Of a stretch of DNA of 18,127 nucleotides, positions 1 through 10,100 are shown piece after piece. A program made the position numbers and the translations under genes. Position 1 is the stretch's first letter, and every line of letters starts with the position of its first letter. Origin of the DNA: Conidiobolus incongruus B7586. Its lineage: Eukaryota > Entomophthoromycota > Entomophthoromycetes > Entomophthorales > Conidiobolaceae. The stretch is taken from the NCBI GenBank assembly GCA_000697335.1, contig JNEM01009500.1, positions 1 through 18,127 on the forward strand, given 5' to 3'. The notes below the pieces were generated by a model. It did no database searches and was not told the origin of the DNA. It saw nothing but the letters and a program-made list of their open reading frames with translations.

Positions 1-543
1 CAACAGGTTGGAGATACTATTTTCGCACACGGAGGTATTCATCCCATGTGGGCTAAGGTTGGTCTTTGGTATATTACTACAGAGACTAAACGTACTCTTC
101 AGACTTTCGAAGATCCATTAGACTTCAAGAACTTCACTGCATTCGGTGCTTATGGTCCTGCATGGTTCCGAGGATACGGATTTGATCCAGAGAGCGTTGC
201 ATGTAAAGAGTTGAAACAAGCATTATCGATGTTAAAAGCCAAAAGAATGGTTGTAGGTCATGCACTTCAAGAAAGTGGTAGAATTACCCCCAGATGTGAT
301 GGTCGTGTGATTTTGATCCATGTTGGTATCTCCAAGAAGATTAAAGGCAATATTGCAGCTTTGGAAATGACTCAGGACTCTGCCAAGGCACTTTATCCCG
401 ATGATGAAACTGAAGATTTACCTTTCCCTGCCGACTATATTCTCGAGAGTGAAGTTCCAAAAGAAGATCCAATGCTTCAGTATAATACACATGATGCTGA
501 TGATGATGATGACGACGATGACAACGAAGACTATGAACTTTAA
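1..543 (+). CDS. Shewanella-like protein phosphatase (SLP) copy A, 3' part only
   Basis: The frame is open from base 1 to the TAA at 541-543, so the gene runs off the left edge; the ATG at 46 is an internal methionine. The product is the C-terminal half of a PPP-superfamily metallophosphatase of the Shewanella-like class. Visible motifs are AHGG (metal-binding histidine), the WFRGY block typical of SLPs, a VGHA block where copy B has LGHT, and RCDGRVILIHVGIS. In the last block the Asp conserved in copy B (LIDVGIS) is His; whether this affects activity cannot be told from sequence. The metal-binding GDLHGD, GDIVDRG and GNHE motifs would lie outside the window. The protein ends in a run of aspartates followed by NEDYEL. 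Acidic tails ending in an EL signal occur in ER-luminal proteins, but YEL is not a canonical KDEL/HDEL. It is paralogous to the gene at 5498-6385. Confidence 0.9.
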   Translation, partial: QQVGDTIFAHGGIHPMWAKVGLWYITTETKRTLQTFEDPLDFKNFTAFGAYGPAWFRGYGFDPESVACKELKQALSMLKAKRMVVGHALQESGRITPRCDGRVILIHVGISKKIKGNIAALEMTQDSAKALYPDDETEDLPFPADYILESEVPKEDPMLQYNTHDADDDDDDDDNEDYEL

Positions 544-783
544 GTGATTATTTTAAATCCATTAATTTTTAATATAATCATGGAAATATAAATATCATTA
601 CATTGAAAAAAATTATAGTTATTATTCAAAATTAACCAATTCATTTAGTAAATACTAATTATTTGGAAACCAAATTTAACTTGTAACATTTCAAAGTTTT
701 TGAAATAATTGTTGATAGTTGGATTTACATTAGAAAATTGATTTTGAAAACAATTAAAATCAAAATATCAACATTTTTGTAAT

Positions 784-806
784 TGATTGGTAAAAAAGAT
801 ATATAA
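784..806 (+). promoter_or_regulatory. Orphan CCAAT/TATA block duplicating the SKP1 promoter
   Basis: The 23 bases here match the block at 1665-1687 at 22 positions. Each begins TGATTGG (a reverse CCAAT box), continues with an A-rich spacer and ends GATATATAA (TATA-like). Looser similarity continues downstream, with a TGCG and then a TTCAA in roughly the same positions. No intact gene follows this copy before SKP1's own promoter. It is either the promoter of a lost duplicate or a distal regulatory copy. The match is seen directly; promoter function is inferred. Confidence 0.5.
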
Positions 807-1664
807 CATCATTGCGATTGCCTGAATTGTTTCAATTATTATCAGTATTGTTATTTTCCTCAATCTAATTTATTAGGTTGGCTTCTTAAACATCATTTCT
901 TTTATTGATTTTGATAATCCACTAGCTATTTAATGATCAAATGACTTTTTCGAGTAAGAATACTCTATATGAGATGATTGATCAATATATAACAATAAAT
1001 AATAACTAGTTCAATAAGTTCATTGAGAATTTGGCAGTAATATTATATCAAATGGATAACTAATAATTCAAACTTAAATATTAATGATCTAATAAAGTGT
1101 AATAGTATATTAATAATAATTTATAATAATTAAACTCACTAGTTTAAACTACACATCAAAAATCGAAATTCGTAAATCTAATTAGTAAAAATTTATAATT
1201 TATTTCTAATCATATTTGTAATATATATTTTGAAATTATCAATCAATATAATTACTAAATTAATATTGAATCATAATACTAGTTTTTCACATTTAATATT
1301 CCCATTAATTTAAATATTGATCATTATTATTATTACTATTATTATTATATTTCAAAAAATTGAGTGTACTTGATTTATGAGAATATAATTGAATAATCTC
1401 TTAAAACTTAATATATAATTGTTTTTAGTTAATATTTTCACATAATTTCTGAATTAAGTAATTATGAAAGATATAAAAATTAGAGTTTTTTTTATTTGCT
1501 AAAATTAATACTAAGAAATAAAAAGTCATTAATGTAAATGGTAGTTATAAAGATATATTTGCAAATAAATTCAATACAGTGGGAATAATTGGACAAAATA
1601 CAGGATTGAGGGAGAATTGGTCATTTGTATACTTTATAGAGTAATCTTAATCATCCCATTATCC

Positions 1665-1687
1665 TGATTGGTAAAAATGATATATAA
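1665..1687 (+). promoter_or_regulatory. SKP1 core promoter: reverse CCAAT box plus TATA box
   Basis: The block contains ATTGG at 1667-1671 and TATATAA at 1681-1687, ending about 90 bases before the SKP1 ATG. Spacing and composition suit a fungal RNA polymerase II promoter, with CCAAT bound by the HAP/NF-Y complex and TATA by TBP. The duplicate at 784-806 suggests that the block is a functional unit. No transcription start can be placed from sequence alone. Confidence 0.5.
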
Positions 1688-1777
1688 ATTTACCCTGCGC
1701 GTAAAGTGGTTCAAGCATATTTTCTGCCTTGAAAAAAAATAAATAATTTGTATTAATTTAAGTTTTAAATTTTCATA

Positions 1778-2272
1778 ATGACTCTTGTTAAACTTTCATC
1801 TTCTGAAAATACCCCTTTTACAGTTGAAAAAGATGCTATTATTCGTAGTGTCTTAATTAAGAATATGTTGGAAGATGTTGGTGATTCTGAAACTCCTATT
1901 CCTTTACCTAATGTGACTGCTCCTATTTTGACTAAGGTCATTGAATACTGTAATTACCACAAGAACGATCCCTTAGAAGTTGAAGAAGAAGAGGAAGAGA
2001 ATTATGACAATAAGCCCAAGCCTTCCGACGACATTGAACCTTGGGATTACGAATTCTGTAAAGTTGATTTAGATACTTTGTATCACCTCATCTTAGCTGC
2101 CAATTACTTAGATATAAAGCCTCTTTTGCAGCTTACTTGCAAGACTGTTGCTAATATGATTAAAGGCAAAAAAGTTGAAGATATTCGTAAGTTATTCAAC
2201 ATTGAAAACGATTTCACTCCCGAAGAAGAAGAGCAAATGAGGAAGGAAAACCAATGGTGTGAAGATAGATAA
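1778..2272 (+). CDS. SKP1: SKP1, SCF ubiquitin-ligase adaptor
   Basis: This intact 164-residue protein is SKP1, which joins F-box proteins to the cullin CUL1 in SCF ubiquitin ligases and acts in nucleus and cytosol. The N-terminal BTB/POZ fold (about residues 1-65) has IKNMLEDVG and IPLPNV, as in animal and fungal SKP1. An acidic linker ([10 protein letters not shown], about 66-76) is the variable insertion usual in this family. The F-box-binding C-terminal domain (about 85-164) contains [23 protein letters not shown], and ends with [10 protein letters not shown], the canonical SKP1 tail. Length is normal (human 163). The start is the first ATG, preceded by an A-rich leader and a CCAAT/TATA block. 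The gene has no intron, while introns are present in two other genes of the window; retrocopy origin is possible but no poly(A) scar or target-site duplication was noticed. It lies between two SLP paralogues. Confidence 0.97.
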   Translation: MTLVKLSSSENTPFTVEKDAIIRSVLIKNMLEDVGDSETPIPLPNVTAPILTKVIEYCNYHKNDPLEVEEEEEENYDNKPKPSDDIEPWDYEFCKVDLDTLYHLILAANYLDIKPLLQLTCKTVANMIKGKKVEDIRKLFNIENDFTPEEEEQMRKENQWCEDR

Positions 2273-5200
2273 CTTTCCTAAAATGATCAATATCGGTTTT
2301 AGTTGTTTTTTTAGATATATTTCATATTTCATATTTCATTATATCCAGCACACTATTTGTATGATAATACTGATATTCAAAATTAATATTTATTGATTAT
2401 CCATGCTTGATAAATTCAATAATTCAAGATTTAAATTTCGATTCTGATTATTAGGATATGTATATTGATCAAAATGCAGAGTTATATTAGCATTTTTACA
2501 ATTAGTTTATTCTATATATATAAACATTATAAAAATATTTATCTTCGCTCTTTTATCAATTATTAATAAACTTAAGTGTAAATTTTAAATGACACATTCT
2601 ACATTCATTAATTTTCTAACCACTCTATTTGTTTTTTCAATCAATTCAATTTGAATTTAAAAAAACTTGATAGTATTAATGAAAACTAAGAATTAATTCG
2701 GTAAACTATATTATAATTATTTTGTATTTAAAAATCAGAATTTAGAATCGATTTATTAATATAGTGATGATGCTTTCAATTTCAAAGAGTTTGAATTATA
2801 TACTAACTAATTTAATTGTACTGTATGATATTATTATTTAATTAAACTCTGTATATTAGTTAAAGCAGAAATATGTATTTAATATTAAATTTATTTCAAT
2901 TTATATATTTTATTAATTAAAAAATAAATAACTTAATAAATCTTTACTGAAAAATGAATTTTTTTATAATAATAAAAAATCACAATAATTAAAATGAAAA
3001 TCTAATTTCAAAATAACAATATATCAAAATATTTGAAAGATTCATCAATTATAATTATATACTGATATTAATCAAAATAATGCCTTAATTCATCTTGGGG
3101 TTTGATTATTGAATCAGCACATGAAGTATAATTGTAATTTATTTCACTTTTCAAATTCCCGAATAAATTCATTCAAAAGTCATATTAAAATTGATAAAAA
3201 ATTTAACATATCATCATTAAGTTATAATATATAGGATAACTTAAAGGCTTCATATTTTTAATAATAATTTGAAAGTTACAGCGTTAATATATAAATCAAA
3301 AACTATTAATTCGATACTACTTGATTCAAAGTATGACCTCTGGAACTATATATTTCCTTAATAACCGATGATGTTTTTAAATTAAGTATATTCTAATCAA
3401 ACTTTATATAATATACACATATATAAAAATAATTTATATATAATAAAAAAACAATTTTTTTTTAAAAAATTTTTGCGTAATATTTTTATTGTTTTTCATT
3501 TTATTTTAAGGGATTGAAACTTTAAAATCATTACAATTGTAAAGCTAAATAGACAAAATTCATTGAATATCATCTGATTATTCATTTTGATATTAGCCTT
3601 AATACAATGGATTCAATTTTCTTTTTCTCCAATATTAATCTAGGTATAGATTCAGAATGGTTAAATATATTTTTCCATATTTTCAAAATAAGTGTATATA
3701 TTGAAATATTGTGTTTAAAAATTAGGATATATTTTGACTAAATAATCTTAGTAGCATCAAAAGTCCTAATTAGAAGTAAGATCATTCTATTATATTAATT
3801 CCTACTATTGAATATAATAATGTAATATTGTAAAAGTGTCCGGAATTGAAACTCTATTTTTTCTACAAATTTATTAAATATTTCGAAATGATATATTAAA
3901 GATATTAAAATATTTATAATTCAAAATTTAATGTTCGCCAGTCACTATAACTCAAAAAAAAAATCTTAATCTCAAATTCATGTCAAATTGATTAAAAGGT
4001 AATTATTGCGTTTAAATTTTTTCACAATCAGCTTCGCCTGGATAAATTATCATTATTTATTGCAGATTTGATTACTTTTTAATGTAATGATAAAAAATAA
4101 GCATTTAATATAATAGCTCCACCATATATTTCTAAAATAATATAAATAATTTTGGAAATATATATATAATGGTTTTTAAAATTCATATTTTTCATATTGC
4201 TGTATTTTATTATATAATTATAGCTTATTTTTATTTTGAATATAAATTCAAAATAATGAATTTTTTTGAAATCGTTTGATTATTTTATTGAAAACTCTTG
4301 TAAATATCTGCTTAATAATGTACCAATGAGTCATTGGAATAACCGTATTATATTTTAGTAATCATTGGTTTAATTATAAAATATGCATTATCAATATCAA
4401 ATTCATATTAACTTTTAATGGTTTCAAAATATAGATTACTATATACTGTCAAATGTATAATATGCAAATTTACACACTAAGTTAATGAGTGTGATTTATT
4501 ATCCACATACAATGATAACGTAATAATATGTTGAATATTTCAAATCACTATAAAATATTAGTATGAATGGAATTATAAACATATTTTTATTTATTCTGCT
4601 CATACCACAACCATTTATTATTGGGTAAAGCAGTAGAATTAGAAATAGAATTAAAATTTAAGTATTCATTATAACTACAATATCGAATAATCTAAGAAAA
4701 ATCCAGGTTGATCTTATAAATGAAGTGAAATTTGAATAATATATACCAAAAATTTACAAGATAAATAATTTAAGTAATATGAAAAGTGGAAAAATAAACA
4801 TTTCATACTATTAAACATATATTTTGATTATTGATGTGATGATATTGTAATATAATAAATTAATTCTAGCATATTGTGTTAAAATGCATTACTATGATCA
4901 AAGGAGAAACTGTATTGTTCTTCAATCATGTAAACTATTATCAACTAAATTATCAATTAAATTTTCTGACGATTTTGTCATACAGTTTAGTCAACAAGCA
5001 AGTGGAATTAATAACAAAATTCAAATTATTAACCGACTACTCAATTTTTTAATATTCAATACAAATTAAATAAGTACAATGATGATGTTCTAAAATTTTT
5101 AAGTGACATGAATTTAGCTATTTAATGTTTTTTTATTAATTGAATTACATATCATATGCTTTCAAAAATTATTAATTTGAGTGAAGTTAATATCATAATA

Positions 5201-5497
5201 ACATCCAATCATATATATATATATATGTAAATTCCTATTTTTTCAGAGTGGTATAAGAAAATATCAAGCAAAAAGCATCACTAATTTTAAACAAGTAATT
5301 TAAGATTAAATTTTTATAAATTTTTCAATAAAATGTATATATGTTAAATTAACTTGATTTCAAGTTGTCAAACAAAATGAACAATATTTCAAAAATAACT
5401 TGATTCGCATTGAATAACTAAATTGAATTTCAATTAAGTTCTGATTTTAATATAAAATCAATTAATTCATACTTCATTAAAAATATAATCCTTAAAA
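2273..5497. other. 3.2 kb AT-rich intergenic region, no supported gene
   Basis: The stretch is extremely A+T-rich with dense stops on both strands. The longest open frames are a 61-codon frame at 4884-5069 and a 44-codon frame at about 3608-3742. Both have AT-driven composition (Asn, Ile, Phe, Lys), no recognisable motif and no neighbouring splice signals, and are best treated as chance. There is no tRNA-like cloverleaf, terminal inverted repeat or reverse-transcriptase motif that I could see. A CCAATCA followed by an (AT)n run at 5205-5226 could belong to the SLP copy B promoter. Confidence 0.6.
5205..5226 (+). promoter_or_regulatory. CCAAT box beside an (AT)8 run, possible SLP copy B promoter
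   Basis: CCAATCA (5205-5211) is directly followed by a 16-base (AT)n run (5211-5226) that could serve as a TATA element. It is the same heptamer as in the SKP1 promoter in the opposite orientation. It lies about 270 bases before the ATG at 5498, which is far for a core promoter unless the leader is long or spliced. Simple AT repeats are common here, so the call is weak. Confidence 0.2.
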
Positions 5498-6385
5498 ATG
5501 AAATTCTTATCATATCTTTATTTGTTCACTTCTATTTGCTTTGCTCAAAAGTCTCAGCCCAGTCAAAGGATCGTCGCTATCGGTGATCTCCATGGTGATT
5601 ATGATCAAGCTGTCAAAGTGCTCCAAATGGCCAAAATCTTCGATACTAACGTAAAGTGGATTGGCGGTGCTAATACTATCTTAGTTCAGACTGGTGATAT
5701 CGTCGACAGAGGACCAGATACTCAAGAACTCTATAACATGATGCAACGTTTAACCCGGGAAGCTTCAGAAGCTGGTGGTCAAGTAGTTCAACTCTTAGGC
5801 AATCACGAGTTAATGAATATGATGGAAGATTATCGCTACGTCTCTGATGAAGATATTGATTCCTTTGGAGGCGAAGAAAAAAGGAAGAAGGCTTTTACTT
5901 TAGAAGGTTGGATTGGCAAGTATTTGAGAAACTTGGGAATTACCGCTATTGTTGGAGATACTGTATATGCTCATGGTGGTATTCTCCCCAAGTGGGCTCA
6001 AGTTGGCGTAGATAAAATGAACCGCGATACTGTCCAATATTTGCACGAAATGACTATTCCTGAGCTCAAGAAGGTAGAAATGTTCAAAGGTGAAGGCCCC
6101 ACATGGTATCGTGGATATGCTAAAGATCCTGAAAGTAGTGCTTGTAAAACTCTTGAAACTGCTCTCAAAGCTATGAAGGTCAACAGAATGGTCTTAGGCC
6201 ACACCGTTCAAGAAAATGGCAAGATTACCGCAAGATGTGGCGGTAGAGTACTCCTCATTGACGTCGGTATTTCTAGATATATGAAGGGTAATTTAGCTGC
6301 TTTGGAATTGACTCCCGGTCATGCCAGAGGACTTTATCCCAATGGCAAAATTGCCGAATTGCCAGTTCCCAAGGATTTGATTTAG
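5498..6385 (+). CDS. Shewanella-like protein phosphatase (SLP) copy B, secreted or ER-luminal
   Basis: This intact 295-residue metallophosphatase belongs to the Shewanella-like branch of the PPP superfamily, which hydrolyses phosphoesters with two metal ions. All catalytic motifs are present: GDLHGD (29-34), GDIVDRG (66-72), GNHE (101-104), AHGG (158-161), GPTWYRGY (200-207), LGHT (233-236) and LIDVGIS (253-259). Residues 1-16 form a short hydrophobic signal peptide with a probable cleavage after CFA, so the enzyme should enter the secretory pathway. Cys216 and Cys247 are matched in copy A and could form a disulphide. There is no transmembrane segment and no KDEL-type end (it ends PKDLI). The frame is intronless and the start is the only ATG that gives the signal peptide. 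Copy A, upstream, has an acidic tail instead. Physiological substrates of fungal SLPs are not known to me. Confidence 0.93.
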   Translation: MKFLSYLYLFTSICFAQKSQPSQRIVAIGDLHGDYDQAVKVLQMAKIFDTNVKWIGGANTILVQTGDIVDRGPDTQELYNMMQRLTREASEAGGQVVQLLGNHELMNMMEDYRYVSDEDIDSFGGEEKRKKAFTLEGWIGKYLRNLGITAIVGDTVYAHGGILPKWAQVGVDKMNRDTVQYLHEMTIPELKKVEMFKGEGPTWYRGYAKDPESSACKTLETALKAMKVNRMVLGHTVQENGKITARCGGRVLLIDVGISRYMKGNLAALELTPGHARGLYPNGKIAELPVPKDLI

Positions 6386-6758
6386 ATTCACAAGAATTAT
6401 TGGAATTTTTTACCTAAAAATTTATGATTTTGATAATTAAAATAAATTATTTATAAAAAAATGAATATATATATATATATATTTAGTTTGATTGGAAATT
6501 ATAGTTAATGGCAAAATAAACCATTATAATAAATTTTTTAAATTCGATTATCTAACAATATTTATTTCAATAAGATATTACGCAACTCTGAATGATTTTG
6601 GCTTAAAATGTGAATATGCTATTAAATAAGGTTTAGCTTGAATTTTAAATACAGGTATTAGTTGCATAAGTTGAAAAATTTCATATACTGTTTACTTATG
6701 AAATTCTGGAATTTATTCAAGAGAATATTATGAGCTCCAATTTGAAGTAAATAAGGTA

Positions 6759-6795
<37 letters not shown>

Positions 6796-7137
6796 ATCAT
6801 AGTATTTCAACTTGAGCTATAATTTATTATTTATATTCATTTATACAGATACATTAGGGTAATCAATAATAAAAAGGGCTAACTATATTGTAAATGAGTT
6901 TATATTTAGAATTTTTCAATCTGCATAAAATCTTTTCAATTCATTTTCTTCAAATACTTGATATATTTGAAAATATCATTAGTAATGGTTTCTAAAAATA
7001 ATAAACAAAGTAATAGAGTATACTCTTAATATGTAATTTTAATAATGAATATTTATTTTAATAAAAAATTATTCAAATATTAATTATAATCATGCTGAAA
7101 TTTTTTTGGATTTGTTAAATTGATTAAAAATAATGAT
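6386..7137. other. Convergent AT-rich spacer with two TA microsatellites
   Basis: This spacer lies between the 3' ends of SLP copy B (plus) and the gelsolin-repeat gene (minus). An AATAAA at 6441-6446, about 56 bases after the SLP stop, could be its poly(A) signal. It includes (AT)n runs at about 6465-6482 and 6762-6790. No gene is visible. Confidence 0.6.
6762..6790. repeat. (AT)n microsatellite, 29 bases
   Basis: This is a perfect alternating AT tract in the convergent spacer. Such tracts vary in length between strains and are prone to assembly error. Confidence 0.95.
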
Positions 7138-10100
7138 TTATGCTGGGATCATTGTTTGACTATTGAATTGCCTTAACAAATATTCCACTGGTAAAGCTCG
7201 AGTCGAAGCTTTACGTTTTAAAGTTGAGGGCTTGGGTTTATTTTCCTAAATAACAACTATTAGTATAAATATTTACTTAATAATTAGATGAAATTTACCT
7301 CATTCCAAGCTGGGAATTGAGCAATAAACTCTAGAGGTTCATGATCAGGCCAAATCATGATAGGTTTCAACTGGAATGGTCTGTGCTCTTTCTCGTTGAC
7401 CAATTTAGCATATTCCATTGATAAGTTAAGATGAGTGATGAGCTCGAGTTGGCCATCAGCATCAATCTCTGACTTTGATCTGATAAATAAATCAAAGTAA
7501 GTATCCAATAAGTACACTTTATTATGATCCAAATCGCACTGATGGAATGACTGAATTTCTTCCATCTTAATACTGCGATCAGGCTCAATACCCAATTCGA
7601 ATAAGCGTACACGGTAGCGATCTAACAGGAAAGGTTTTCTGGCCCATTGTGAAGCATTGGCATAGTTAGGATATTCTCCCAATTTGGACCAGAATTTTCT
7701 GGGCTCAAGGTTCTCCCTCACTTCGACAATTGAATTACATGGTGAGGAGAGCTTTTTGGCAGCTTGAACGGCAGTCAACCTCTCACAGAGGAATGAGCCA
7801 ATACCGTGCCATACAAAAGTATGACCTTTGACAACGAGGACAAAGCTGTGGCCAGAGCAGAGATACCGTGAGCTGAAGCCGGTTTGCTCGACACGCACCA
7901 TATCTGGCTTGAAACCGCGGACATGATATAGCGACTTTTCCCAAGATGCTCTCGATGCCTTACGCGAACCCTTACGGACGATAATCATGCCATTGAACAC
8001 TTTGAAGAAGGGCTCAGGCTCGCGACCCTGAAGCACTTGAACCATGAGTGCTTCTGTTCTATCATCCAAAGCCACAATACTTGGCTCGGATATCGGCTCT
8101 TTAGCACGTTTCGAATTTCTTCCAATCCAATAAAATACCACGTGTCTTTCAACCTTCTTGGTATCACTGTAGTGATACATGACGAGGTAAGTTTCATTAG
8201 AATGGAAAATACCATGTTCATCTTCCTCAATCTCAATTTGATCTCTCTCATTGCGGATCAGCCACATTTTCACTTCAATCTTGACCTTATCATCCAATGG
8301 CCTCATAAGCGGCTGTGGTTCCCGATTATAAATTTCCCTGAGTTTGATAAATGCATCCCGTTCATACATTGGTCGTTCACGTGGAGATAGATGGGGCTGA
8401 TCATTCCAATCTGGGAACTCGCTGACAAATGCATCGGATTCATTTCCTTCAAATTCGAGCTTGAGAGAATGTCCAGGACCAGCTCGTTTGTTGATAGATT
8501 CCAAGAGAGCTCCAGCAAACTGACTTGCTTCTCTTTGCTGAGGATCTGTGCAGCGGCTGCCATGCCAGAGGTACACCTTTTCAGTGCTGGATTCTAAAAT
8601 GTAAGCATTTCTAGCATCCAACAACCTGGCCGAAATTTCTTGTCCGGTCGCAATGAGTCTATCCACTTTGAGGTCATCAAAGCGATATAACTTGGGTATA
8701 GATCCATATACATTCTGTGCTGCTTTATTACTGACAATAGTTTTTAATCTTTGAAGGAATGGTTGTTTGTATTTGCCAGTTTGAGATTTTGAACGTTGAA
8801 GAGGGAAGAGAGCACCTTTCAACGGTTCTTCAAATCGAGTAACGAGGGAAATATCGCCAATTGCTGCAGAATTCCAATCCTTAGCTCTTGATGCGTTGGT
8901 ATCAGTATAATGGCAACCTTCTTGAGGTAAGTTATTGAAATTGTTTGGATAACCATTGTAGTGATAATCGGTAACATTCCACATCTTTTCTTTGCCAAAT
9001 GGATTGTCTACTGGAATAGGTCCTTCTCCCAAGTCAAAGCGAACATTTTGATTAGTATATTTGTTTTCGGAAGACTTCATCAAAATACTCTTCAAAGGCT
9101 TCGTACTCACTTCGGGAAGATGATTGACGGATTTTGAGCCATATTTAGTCAGCCCAATAGGGAGAGGATCGAGGTTAGGGCTTTGCAAATTCAATTCCGA
9201 GTTTGAAGCTTTTAGCCCAGAAGTCTCCCTAGAAAATTCAAGACTACTCTTAGTGGCTAAACTTTGTGAATCTCCTAAGGCCTTTGGATTTCCCTTAATT
9301 AGTGCGAGTTTTTGGTTGGGATTTTCATGCGTGAGTTCAACACTACATCCTGAACTAGAAGTTAACGAACCATTGTGAGAGATTTCATGACTCATCTCGT
9401 CCAATGCTTGACTGGTACGATCGAAAATAGATAACATCTCATTTAATAATCCAGTTTTATCCACTGGAGGTAAGTAAGAAATACGCTTGCTTGCCCCTTC
9501 ACCACTAGAATGATACGATGCTGGCGGTTTATCCTGAGTAGGAAAAGCGTTCTGGAACATTTCTCTATGTAAACTAGAATGTGATGGCGAACTGGTAGTA
9601 TTGGTATTAGTTTGGTCTGATAAAATCTGTGGAGAGGGTTGGAATGGATTCAATGGGCTGTACGCATCCGGTGATTTACCCCATTTTGTATTCGTCTTTG
9701 GAGTCTGTCGTATTGAATCCAATTGACTATGTGACTGCAAGACAACTGGAGAACCTGCTTTGATGATTGCAGCCATCAAGTTGTCATATTGGGGAGGTGA
9801 AGTTGGTCCAGTATTTGCTTCCTGCGGACTATTTAAAGCATCGGATTCCTCAGATTCATCAGGCTCGGGAATATCAACGAATAAATCATCGAAAATAGTC
9901 TTCCGGGGGGCTTTCTTACCCCTCAATTTAAATGCTGTAGTTTCCAATTGTTCATTTATTTGTTCATCCTTATTCTGGGGTGGAGTGGCTACTTTTACAG
10001 CGAAAGCGAATGGATTTGTGTTTGCGCGTTGTTGAAACGTCTCTTGACTCACCTTATTCAGGTTGCTGTTGCTTTGCTGATAAAGATCGTTATTAATCAT

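Larger units (their letters stand above)
544..1777. other. AT-rich intergenic region between SLP copy A and SKP1
   Basis: This is mostly A and T with stops in all frames. It holds two copies of a CCAAT/TATA promoter block, annotated separately, and an interrupted ATT trinucleotide run near 1323-1349. A short open frame starts at an ATG at 941 and ends at 1009. Its first codons (MT, then SSKNT) weakly resemble the SKP1 start (MT, then SSSENT), which is discussed as a finding. A GC-richer patch at about 1575-1645 precedes the SKP1 promoter and may be regulatory. I see no other gene. Confidence 0.6.

Noticed and set aside
1688-1720. GTGGTTCAAG near 1705 as the T-loop of a tRNA gene
   Set aside because: No paired acceptor, D-arm or anticodon arm can be drawn around it.
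3608-3742. 44-codon ATG-started frame rich in Phe and Ile
   Set aside because: Residue content is what AT-rich DNA gives by chance, and no family pattern or coding-like base composition is visible.
4884-5069. 61-codon open frame as a small gene
   Set aside because: Composition follows the AT background, there is no recognisable motif, no promoter-like block and no splice-linked neighbour; frames of this length are expected by chance over 3 kb.
6465-6790. AT runs as ends of a transposable element
   Set aside because: They are simple microsatellites with no terminal inverted repeats, target-site duplication or coding sequence between them.
9000-9100. SILM followed by NVRF as a protein phosphatase 1 docking pair
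   Set aside because: The SILK motif needs Arg or Lys where Met stands, and NVRF lacks the basic residue required just before it, so neither consensus is met.
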